NCBI GenBank assembly: GCA_050248795.1
Contig: JBFWRS010000076.1
Coordinates: forward strand, 1 to 10,767
Reading direction: 5' to 3'
Source of the DNA: CAZTDU01 sp050248795
Lineage (GTDB): Bacteria; Pseudomonadota; Gammaproteobacteria; Burkholderiales; SG8-39
Length of the DNA: 10,767 nucleotides
Numbering within the stretch: position 1 is the first letter of the stretch; each line of letters opens with the position of its first letter. This document shows, piece after piece, positions 1 to 5,681 of the stretch. The position numbers were made by a program, and so were the translations under genes. Below the pieces are notes generated by a model, which saw nothing but the letters and a program-made list of their open reading frames with translations, was not told the DNA's origin and made no database searches.

Positions 1-30
1 GTGACGCTGCCGGGCGGCCGCGCATAGAAT
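1..30 (+). promoter_or_regulatory. Candidate sigma70-type promoter for the MscS gene
   Basis: A -35-like hexamer GTGACG (1-6, 4 of 6 to TTGACA) is followed after 18 bp by a -10-like hexamer TAGAAT (25-30, 5 of 6 to TATAAT). Transcription would start near 37, leaving a leader of about 28 nt that contains the ribosome binding site at 53-59. The -35 box lies at the window edge, so nothing further upstream can be judged. This is a match by eye only. Confidence 0.4.
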
Positions 31-64
31 CCGGCACGCAGTCCGCGCACTGAAGGGAGCCCCG

Positions 65-892
65 ATGGGAGACCAGTTGCAGGTAATCGACCAGGCGAAG
101 TCCACCGCGATCGACCTCGCGGTGAATTTCGGCCCCAAGCTCGTCGTCGCCATCCTGATCATCATCGCGGGCAACATGGCCGGGCGCTGGGCGGCGCGCG
201 TCACCGCGCGCATGCTGGCCCGGTTCCAGTTCGAACCGCCGGTGCGCCAGCTCACCGAGCGCATCGTGCGCGTCTTCGTGCTGGCCCTGTTCGTCATCCT
301 CGCGCTGCAGAACCTCGGCGTCGAGCTGCTGCCGCTGATCGCCGGGCTGGGCGTCGCGGGCGCCGGCATCGCGCTGGCGATGCAGGGCGTGCTGTCGAAC
401 GTCGCCGCCGGCCTGACCATCATCTTCACGCGGCCCTTCCATGTCGGCGACTACATCTCGATCGTGAACGAGGAAGGCGAAGTCCTCGACATCAGCCTGT
501 TCAACACCACGCTCGGCCACCCGGACCACTCGCGGGTGGTGATCCCCAACAGGCGCATCGTCGGCGAGATACTGCACAACTACGGCACCGTCCGGCAGCT
601 CGCGCTCGAAGTGGTGGTGTCGGGAGACACGGACCTCGCCGCCGCGCAGGCGGCGATCCACGCGGTGCTGCAGGCGAATGCGCGCGTGCTGAAGGACCCC
701 TCGCCCGCGGTGCTGGTCACGCGCCTCGCCGATGCGCGCATCGTCATCGGCGTCGGGCCGTGGGTGAACGTGCCCGACTACCTCGCCGCGACCAGCGAGC
801 TGAACCAGGCGATCCTGGAATCGTTCCGCCGCGCGGGCATCGAGACGCCGGCGCCGCGGCGCGAGCTGCGCATGCTTCCTGCGGGCGCCTGA
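65..892 (+). CDS. MscS-family small-conductance mechanosensitive ion channel
   Basis: This inner-membrane channel should open under membrane tension and release solutes during hypo-osmotic shock. The 275-residue protein is close to the 286 of E. coli MscS. Predicted membrane segments lie at about 24-40, 67-88 and 90-123. The third is the glycine/alanine-rich pore helix and runs through GLGVAGAGIALAMQGVLSN into the family signature FTRPFHVGDYI (121-131). The beta domain follows, with VVIPNRRIVGEIL (158-170) matching the VIPNGKI region of MscS, and the C-terminal alpha/beta part ends in a TPAPRREL segment like the FPYPQ end of relatives. The ATG at 65 has a strong AAGGGAG ribosome binding site at 53-59 with 5 nt spacing. 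The gene is a single transcription unit by position and converges on the lipid operon with only 24 bp between stop codons. The family call is secure. Whether this is the main MscS or one of several paralogues cannot be told. Confidence 0.93.
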   Translation: MGDQLQVIDQAKSTAIDLAVNFGPKLVVAILIIIAGNMAGRWAARVTARMLARFQFEPPVRQLTERIVRVFVLALFVILALQNLGVELLPLIAGLGVAGAGIALAMQGVLSNVAAGLTIIFTRPFHVGDYISIVNEEGEVLDISLFNTTLGHPDHSRVVIPNRRIVGEILHNYGTVRQLALEVVVSGDTDLAAAQAAIHAVLQANARVLKDPSPAVLVTRLADARIVIGVGPWVNVPDYLAATSELNQAILESFRRAGIETPAPRRELRMLPAGA

Positions 893-916
893 GCGGTACC
901 GGCCTTCAGGGTTCGG

Positions 917-1714
917 CTACCCGGGCACCAGGGCGGGCTGCGCCACCCCGGCCTTCGGCAGGTCGGCAAAGCGCAGCAGCGCCATGCGGCCGTCCAGGTT
1001 CTCGACGACCGCCGAGCAGCTGTCCACCCAGTCTCCGCAGTTCAGGTAGTCGACGCCGTCTATGGATTTGATCGCAGGCGTGTGGATGTGGCCGCAGATG
1101 ACGCCCTGGTAGCCCATGCCGCGGGCATCGCGCACCACCGCGTGCTCGAACTGGCCGATGAAGCTCACCGCGCGCAGCACGTTTCGCTTTGCATAGTCGG
1201 CGAGCGACCAATGCCCGGCGATGCCGAGGTGGCGGCGGAACCACGACAGCATGCGGTTGAGCGCAATCAGGCGCTGGTAGGACATGTCGCCGAGCATCGA
1301 TATCCAGCGCGCGTAGTGTGTGACCTGGTCGTAGCGGTCGCCGTGGACGACGAAGTACTCCCTGCCGTCGGCGGCCCGGTGCACGCATTGATCGACCAGC
1401 GAGATGCCGCCAAACGACGTGCCGAGGAATTCGCGCAACGCCTCGTCATGGTTGCCGGTGACATATCTCACCTCGACCCCGCGGCGCGCAAGCCGGAGGA
1501 TCTTCTGCACCACCGTGTTGTGCACCTGGGACCATTGCACCGAACGGCTCATGGCCCAGAAATCGACGATGTCGCCGACAAGGTAGAGCTGCTCGAACTC
1601 GAAACGCTTGAGGAACTCGATGAGCTCTTCGCCGCGGCAGGCACGGGTGCCGAGGTGGATATCCGAAACGAAGATCGTGCGAACGCGCTGCGGCCCGAGT
1701 TCGGCAAGATTCAA
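917..1714 (-). CDS. plcP: Metallophosphoesterase of the LpxH/PlcP group, probable PlcP-type phospholipase C
   Basis: This is a 265-residue calcineurin-type phosphoesterase with all the metal ligand motifs: SDIHLG (D18, H20), GDIVDFW (D48), GNHDE (N88, H89), VVHGD (H124) and GHIHTP (H209, H211). A C-terminal NCGDWVDSCSAVVE segment is typical of COG2908 members. The group contains LpxH (UDP-2,3-diacylglucosamine hydrolase of lipid A synthesis) and PlcP, which in Sinorhizobium meliloti and marine bacteria removes phospholipid headgroups under phosphate starvation to yield diacylglycerol. Membership is seen in the sequence. The PlcP choice is inferred from context: last gene of an operon with btaA, btaB and a GT4 enzyme, all of which use diacylglycerol or its product. 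I chose the TTG start at 1714. It overlaps the btaB stop (TTGA), has a near-perfect GGGGGTGA ribosome binding site, and starts just before the family core. An in-frame ATG at 1765 would add 17 residues unlike the family. An LpxH-type role remains the main alternative. Confidence 0.8.
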   Translation of the reverse strand: MNLAELGPQRVRTIFVSDIHLGTRACRGEELIEFLKRFEFEQLYLVGDIVDFWAMSRSVQWSQVHNTVVQKILRLARRGVEVRYVTGNHDEALREFLGTSFGGISLVDQCVHRAADGREYFVVHGDRYDQVTHYARWISMLGDMSYQRLIALNRMLSWFRRHLGIAGHWSLADYAKRNVLRAVSFIGQFEHAVVRDARGMGYQGVICGHIHTPAIKSIDGVDYLNCGDWVDSCSAVVENLDGRMALLRFADLPKAGVAQPALVPG

Positions 1715-2454
1715 GGCTTCACCCCCACATAGACGTAGTACGGCGCATGCAGCCAGCGCAGCCACGGCAGCGGCGCAGCGCGCTCGGCCAGCGTGACGCA
1801 GCGGGTGTGCGCTTCGAGCCAGGCGAGGTGCCCGCTGTCAAGGCGCACCCCGTCGTGGGCGAACCAGGTGCGCCAGAGCATCGCCGCCGCGCGGGCATGG
1901 CGCCTGCGGCCCTGCGGCGCGTTCGCGGACCCTACGGTGAAGTCCACCACGCCGATCCGCCCGCCCGGACGAAGCAGCGCGAGCGCGCGCTCGAGCGCAT
2001 CGCGCCAGGCTGGCATCATGGTGAGCGAGTACGAGAACCAGACGGCGTCCAGCGGAAGCCCCGGGGCGTAGCACGCCGCATCCGCCTCGATCACGCGGAC
2101 GTTGCGCCAGGCCGATGCCCGCTCTCTCGCGACCTGCAGGAGTGAAGGGGAGATGTCCACCAGGTCAATGCGGCGCAGTTCGTGCGATCGCGCACCGAGG
2201 AAATCGAGGCTGGACCCGGTACCTGCGCCGAGTTCGGCGACGCACTCTCCCGGCGCGGGCGCGAGTTGCCGCAACAGTTCCTCCCTTCCATGCAGCAGGC
2301 TCCTGCGGAACGCGTCGTACTCGCGCGCCTGGGGCCGGTAGAACGCCTCGATCCGCTCGGCATGGCTGGCGCCTCCCGGCAAACCGCGCATCAGGCTCCC
2401 CAGCACCCGGGCTTCGGCCCGCAGCCGCGCGACCGGGTGCTCAGGCCGGGACAT
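1711..2454 (-). CDS. btaB: BtaB-like SAM-dependent N-methyltransferase for betaine lipid (DGTS)
   Basis: This 247-residue class I methyltransferase has motif I ELGAGTGSS (74-82), the acidic end of strand 2 in LVDIS (D100), EAD (123-125), and a motif IV region FSYSLTMMP (140-148). The segment RIEAFYRPQAREYDAFR (34-50) resembles the N-terminal part of BtaB and PmtA-type lipid methyltransferases. BtaB transfers three methyl groups from S-adenosylmethionine to the amino group of diacylglyceryl-homoserine, the BtaA product, giving DGTS. Here the gene sits directly after btaA with a 14-bp overlap (2441-2454) and overlaps the next gene by 4 bp, which suggests translational coupling; no good ribosome binding site precedes the ATG. 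The fold is clear. The substrate is inferred mainly from the BtaA partner, and a phosphatidylethanolamine N-methyltransferase would be the closest alternative. It is somewhat longer than the Rhodobacter BtaB (about 210 residues). Confidence 0.85.
   Translation of the reverse strand: MSRPEHPVARLRAEARVLGSLMRGLPGGASHAERIEAFYRPQAREYDAFRRSLLHGREELLRQLAPAPGECVAELGAGTGSSLDFLGARSHELRRIDLVDISPSLLQVARERASAWRNVRVIEADAACYAPGLPLDAVWFSYSLTMMPAWRDALERALALLRPGGRIGVVDFTVGSANAPQGRRRHARAAAMLWRTWFAHDGVRLDSGHLAWLEAHTRCVTLAERAAPLPWLRWLHAPYYVYVGVKP
1719..1726 (-). promoter_or_regulatory. Ribosome binding site that selects a TTG start
   Basis: On the minus strand GGGGGTGA matches the ideal GGAGGTGA at 7 of 8 bases and ends 4 nt before the TTG at 1714. 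It lies inside the last codons of the upstream methyltransferase gene. It supports TTG rather than the ATG at 1765 as the start of the phosphoesterase. Confidence 0.65.
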
Positions 2455-3637
2455 CGGCGATGTGGAACCCGGCGTAGGTATTCACACGATCCCGGCGCGA
2501 GAGCGCCGCCGCGAGCCGCGGCTGGAAGCGCAGTGCTTCGGGCAGCGAAACCATCGCCTCGCCAGCGCGCACCCTGATGCCGGAAAGGTACGCAGGCCTC
2601 GAGTGCGCGCTGCGAAAGATGATCCGTGCGCCCGGCGCCGCCCGGCCCAGGATCGCCTCCCATTCCTCGGCCAGGCCGGCGGGATCGACCGAGCTCATCC
2701 AGTCCATGTGGTCGAGCAGCACGAAGCGCGAGATCGGTGCGTTCCCTCCCTGCAGGAACCGCGTCACGGTGTCGGTATGAGGCTCGATGGCGTCGACCAC
2801 GCCCGCGCGAAGCCGTCCGAAATTCCGCGGCTTCAGGTACTCCGGACAGCAAGCGGGCGTGTAGGCTCCGCGCAGGTAGAGGCTCCAGAAATAGTTGTCG
2901 CGAAACGGCAGCGAACGCAGCACATGGCCGAGCGAGTCGCGCACGAATCCGGAGATCCCCTCGGGATGCTGGGCGCGCACCTCTGCGCTCTGCGCGGCCG
3001 GAACGCCGAGCAGGTTCATCGTCATCTGCCGGTCCAGGAACCACAACACGCCGCGTCCCCAGAGGAGCGGCGCGACGCGGCGGTCGTAGACCTCGCGCTG
3101 CTCGGCAAGCGTGCTCGCCGCCATCAGCTCGTCGAGAGCGCGCCGCAGCGCCGGCCGGACGGCGAACCAGGCCCGGAATGCCGTCGCCACCATGCCGGCG
3201 AGACCGTAGAAGTAGAAGCTCGGCCGCACGCCTCCCCCGAACCAGTCGATGTGGCGATCCCAGAACCCGCGCGCGAATGGGGAGAGCCCGGTGCGCATGG
3301 CGCCGTAGACGAATCTCGCACGCGGATGCCGTCCGTCTCCGAACAGGCGGAAGAAGTCCTCGAACTCGATGCGACGGATCCCGGCAAGCTTGAGTTCGAG
3401 TAGCGCCGTCTGGCGCGGATTGGCATCCACGGCATGGATCTGCCTGGCGCCCGCGAGCGCATAGTCGAGCACGTTGCAGCCGGCGCTGGTGATCGCCAGC
3501 ATGACGTCGTTCCCCGTCAGTGCGAGCGCCCTGCGATCCACCGCGGGGTCTTCCCAGCAGGCGTTGTAGACAAGCGAGCGCCGGTACAACCAGTCGAAAA
3601 CCTGCCGCTGAATGCCGCCGGACTGCGCCATCCTCAT
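2441..3637 (-). CDS. btaA: BtaA-like SAM:diacylglycerol 3-amino-3-carboxypropyl transferase (DUF3419)
   Basis: BtaA moves the 3-amino-3-carboxypropyl group of S-adenosylmethionine to diacylglycerol, making diacylglyceryl-homoserine, the first step of betaine lipid synthesis at the inner membrane. The 398-residue product matches the family length (about 410 in Rhodobacter). Visible DUF3419 hallmarks are YNACWEDP (24-31), ITSAGCNVLDYAL (49-61, a Rossmann-like SAM loop), AVDANPRQTALLELK (69-83), LLDHMDWM (307-314) and a C-terminal YAGFHIADV (388-396). The ATG at 3637 was chosen because it forms an ATGA overlap with the glycosyltransferase stop and lies just ahead of the conserved core. The open frame runs up to an ATG at 3742 inside the upstream gene, but those 35 extra residues are basic and unlike the family. 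A second ATG at 3631 is also possible. The family call is strong; the reaction follows from the family and from the adjacent BtaB. Confidence 0.92.
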   Translation of the reverse strand: MRMAQSGGIQRQVFDWLYRRSLVYNACWEDPAVDRRALALTGNDVMLAITSAGCNVLDYALAGARQIHAVDANPRQTALLELKLAGIRRIEFEDFFRLFGDGRHPRARFVYGAMRTGLSPFARGFWDRHIDWFGGGVRPSFYFYGLAGMVATAFRAWFAVRPALRRALDELMAASTLAEQREVYDRRVAPLLWGRGVLWFLDRQMTMNLLGVPAAQSAEVRAQHPEGISGFVRDSLGHVLRSLPFRDNYFWSLYLRGAYTPACCPEYLKPRNFGRLRAGVVDAIEPHTDTVTRFLQGGNAPISRFVLLDHMDWMSSVDPAGLAEEWEAILGRAAPGARIIFRSAHSRPAYLSGIRVRAGEAMVSLPEALRFQPRLAAALSRRDRVNTYAGFHIADVPA

Positions 3638-4875
3638 GCTGGCAATCGCCACGGGTACGTCGAAGCGACGCGGACATGCGCGGCGGATTCGGCCGCCGTA
3701 GCGAACAGCAGCGCTTCGAATTGTTCGACCACGCGACCCCACTCCAGTCCCTCGGCACGTTCACGGGCGCTTGCGCCGATCCGGCGGATCCGTGTCGTGC
3801 TCCGCATCAGCTCGCAGGCATGGCGGACGAACGCCGCGCTGTCGTCGCACGCCGCGACCATGCCGCTCTCGCCGTGCACGATGTGCTCGGCAGCAGCCGC
3901 ATGGTCGTACGCAACGACCGCCAGGCCGCTTGCCATCGCCTCGACGGTAACGTTGCCGTAGGTTTCGGTAAGGCTCGGAAACAGGAATATGTCGCCGGAG
4001 GCGTAGTGTGCGGCCAGGTCCTCCCCGGTCCGCGTGCCCGCGAAAATGGCACCACGACATCTCAGTTCCAGGTCCCGCCTCGCCGGACCATCGCCAACTA
4101 CGACGAGCCTCGCACGCGGTTCCAGCGCGCGCAACCGTGAATGGACTTCCGCCAGCACGCCGAGGTTCTTCTCCGCAGCGAGCCGACCGACATGGAGTAT
4201 CACGGGGTCGTCCTCACCCGCGCCCCACAGCCGTCGCAGGTCGATGCTGCGCTTGCAGGGGTGAAAGCGCAGCGTGTCGACGCCGCGAGCCACGACACGA
4301 AGGTTGCGGAAGCCCAGCCCCTCCAGCGTCGAGCGCAGGGATTCGGTAGGCACCATCGTGTAGCGCGTTCGATTGTGGAACTTCTTCAGGTACGCAAGGA
4401 TGGGCTTGTTCAGCCAGCCTATGCCGTAGTGCCGGCTGTAGGCATGGAAGTTGGTGCGGAAATCCGAGCACATGGGGATTCGCAGCCTTGCCGCCGCCTG
4501 TAGCGCCGACCATCCCAACGGCCCCTCGGTAACGAGGTGCACGACGTCGGGGCGCTCGTAGGTCCACAGGCGAGCGAGCGCCTTCTTTGCGGGGAGGCCC
4601 ATCTTCAGGTCCGGGTAGCGCGGGATCGGCAGGCCGCGGACGAGGAAGTCCCGCCCCCGATCCGGCGCATCCGCGGCGCCGCGGTCCGCCTCCTGTCGCG
4701 GGCGCACGATCTGCACGCTGTGATTGCGCTGTCGAAGCCCTTCGACGAAGCGGGCGATGGTCGTCGCGACGCCGTTTACCTCCGGCGGATAGCTCTCTGT
4801 GACGACGGCGACCCTGAGCGACCTCCGTGCTGCCGGAAGCCGCTCCAGTTCCAGGTCGATCCGCGTCGCGCGCAT
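3634..4875 (-). CDS. GT4-family glycosyltransferase, probable diacylglycerol glycosyltransferase (Agt-like)
   Basis: This 413-residue GT-B enzyme is the first gene of the lipid operon. The acceptor-side N-terminus carries ESYPPEVNGVATT (27-39), a hallmark of the SqdX/MgtA/Agt branch of family GT4. The C-terminal donor-binding half has RGVDTLRFHP (197-206), HVGRLAAEKNLGVL (228-241), VGDGPARRDLE (260-270) and the EX7E motif E304-E312 in TETYGNVTVEAMASG. Enzymes of this branch glycosylate lipids. In Sinorhizobium, Agrobacterium and marine bacteria a GT4 enzyme (Agt) paired with PlcP makes mono-glucosyl and glucuronosyl diacylglycerol when phosphate is scarce. The same pairing in one operon here supports that role. 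Sugar donor and acceptor cannot be read from the sequence, and a mannosyltransferase acting on lipid or polysaccharide is possible. No strong ribosome binding site precedes the ATG at 4875. The stop codon overlaps the btaA start by 4 bp. Confidence 0.85.
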   Translation of the reverse strand: MRATRIDLELERLPAARRSLRVAVVTESYPPEVNGVATTIARFVEGLRQRNHSVQIVRPRQEADRGAADAPDRGRDFLVRGLPIPRYPDLKMGLPAKKALARLWTYERPDVVHLVTEGPLGWSALQAAARLRIPMCSDFRTNFHAYSRHYGIGWLNKPILAYLKKFHNRTRYTMVPTESLRSTLEGLGFRNLRVVARGVDTLRFHPCKRSIDLRRLWGAGEDDPVILHVGRLAAEKNLGVLAEVHSRLRALEPRARLVVVGDGPARRDLELRCRGAIFAGTRTGEDLAAHYASGDIFLFPSLTETYGNVTVEAMASGLAVVAYDHAAAAEHIVHGESGMVAACDDSAAFVRHACELMRSTTRIRRIGASARERAEGLEWGRVVEQFEALLFATAAESAAHVRVASTYPWRLPA

Positions 4876-4930
4876 GACGCCACTTTGGCGCCCGCTTTCG
4901 TCGCCGCGATGACAGAAAAGCTACGATTCT

Positions 4931-4947
4931 GCGACAGCCGCTGTCGC
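4931..4947. repeat. Perfect inverted repeat in the divergent promoter region
   Basis: GCGACAG-CCG-CTGTCGC has 7-bp perfect arms around a 3-bp centre. Each arm contains a CTGTC core facing outward, so one arm belongs to each of the two opposite PhoB-like arrays. It may instead be an operator for another dimeric regulator. Confidence 0.55.
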
Positions 4948-4958
4948 GGAAACTTCAT

Positions 4959-4975
4959 CGATCTTTCAAGGATCG
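4959..4975. repeat. Short imperfect palindrome upstream of the DUF962-like gene
   Basis: CGATCTTTCAAGGATCG pairs at 7 of 8 positions around a central C, with one T/G mismatch. It overlaps the third PhoB-like heptamer and lies about 70 bp before the start codon at 5043. It could be an operator half-turn or chance; no regulator is suggested by its sequence. Confidence 0.25.
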
Positions 4976-5028
4976 GTAGCAAACGAACCGTAGCCTCCCC
5001 TTGCCGCCGGCACGCCCGCGGACTTCTC

Positions 5029-5034
5029 AAGGAG
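5029..5034 (+). promoter_or_regulatory. Ribosome binding site that sets the start at 5043
   Basis: AAGGAG ends 8 nt before the ATG at 5043. This favours 5043 over an in-frame ATG at 5001 that would add 14 residues unlike a membrane protein start. Confidence 0.75.
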
Positions 5035-5042
5035 AACAAGAA

Positions 5043-5681
5043 ATGCGAGACCTTCTGCAGGCCCTGGCAACCCAGCGCTGGGACGACCACCGCTACTATC
5101 ACCACAGCCGCATCAACCAGTCGCTGCACCTCGTCAGCGCGCTCAGTTTCCTCTGCGCCTATGCGCTGCTTTTCGTGCACCCCGTGGCCGCGGCGCTCAT
5201 CGGCTGGCTGGTCGCGATGACGACGCGTCAGATCGGCCACTTCTTCTTCGAGCCCAAAGGCTACGACGAGGTGAACCAGGCGACGCACGCGGAGAAGGAA
5301 CGCATCAAGGTCGGCTACAACCTTCGCCGCAAAGTGGTACTGCTGTCCATATGGGCGGCCGTTCCGGCGATCCTCTGGTTCGACCGTTCCCTCCTGGGCC
5401 TGATGGAACCGGGCGTCGGCGCAGCCGATTTCGTCGGCGACGTGGGCATCGTCTGGCTCGCGCTCGGCGCCGCGGGGCTCGTGTTCCGCACCGTGCAGCT
5501 GTTCTTCCTGCGCAACGTGAAGACGGGCGTGGTATGGATGCTCAAGATCCTGACCGACCCGTTCCACGACCTCAAGCTCTACTACAAGGCGCCGCTGTTC
5601 CTGCTGCGCGGCGAGCTGATCGACCCGGCCTTCAGAGCCGGAGGCGGCGAGCGACCATCTCGCGCAGCAGCGTGCGCCTGA
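5043..5681 (+). CDS. Small polytopic membrane protein resembling DUF962/Mpo1
   Basis: The 212-residue product has about three hydrophobic segments (roughly 30-56, 97-113 and 134-152). The N-terminal part carries YYHHSRINQSLH (18-29) and RQIGHFFFEP (62-71). This spacing of H20/H21, N25, H29, then Q63, H66, E70 and P71, resembles the Y-H-N-H and Q-GH-FE-P pattern of DUF962. Yeast Mpo1 of that family is an Fe(II)-dependent dioxygenase in alpha-oxidation of 2-hydroxy fatty acids and uses membrane-facing histidines. The C-terminal third (WMLKILTDPFHDLKLYYKAP, 165-184) is not something I recognise. The gene is divergent from the lipid operon, shares its regulatory region, and overlaps the end of the opposite aminotransferase by 50 bp. 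A role in fatty acid or lipid turnover alongside the operon is inference. The family assignment is from motif memory and could be wrong; it is certainly an integral membrane protein. Confidence 0.7.
   Translation: MRDLLQALATQRWDDHRYYHHSRINQSLHLVSALSFLCAYALLFVHPVAAALIGWLVAMTTRQIGHFFFEPKGYDEVNQATHAEKERIKVGYNLRRKVVLLSIWAAVPAILWFDRSLLGLMEPGVGAADFVGDVGIVWLALGAAGLVFRTVQLFFLRNVKTGVVWMLKILTDPFHDLKLYYKAPLFLLRGELIDPAFRAGGGERPSRAAACA

Larger units (their letters stand above)
4876..5042. promoter_or_regulatory. Shared divergent regulatory region with PhoB-box-like repeats
   Basis: This is the only sizeable intergenic region (167 bp), between the divergent glycosyltransferase and DUF962-like genes. The PhoB half-site in E. 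coli is CTGTCAT, repeated every 11 bp. On the minus strand, toward the operon, there is a perfect CTGTCAT (4915-4909) and CTGTCGC (4937-4931), exactly 22 bp apart; the middle unit is poor. On the plus strand, toward 5043, CTGTCGC (4941-4947), ACTTCAT (4952-4958) and CTTTCAA (4963-4969) lie exactly 11 bp apart, with 5, 4 and 5 of 7 matches, and a weak CGGTAGC follows at 4974-4980. No convincing -10 box is seen for either gene, as can be the case for activator-dependent promoters. The match is by eye; the biology of the operon raises its credibility. Confidence 0.5.

Noticed and set aside
893..916. A possible terminator between the MscS gene and the phosphoesterase
   Set aside because: The 24-bp gap has only a GGTACC palindrome and short GC matches; no stable hairpin or T tract was found.
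2391..3764. A 457-codon minus-strand frame overlapping btaA
   Set aside because: It is an out-of-frame shadow of btaA, arginine- and alanine-rich with no domain, as expected in GC-rich DNA. The btaA frame carries the DUF3419 motifs.
4874..4880. An additional PhoB-like heptamer ATGACGC at the glycosyltransferase start codon
   Set aside because: It matches 5 of 7 but lies 35 bp from the perfect site, out of the 11-bp phase, and inside the initiation region.
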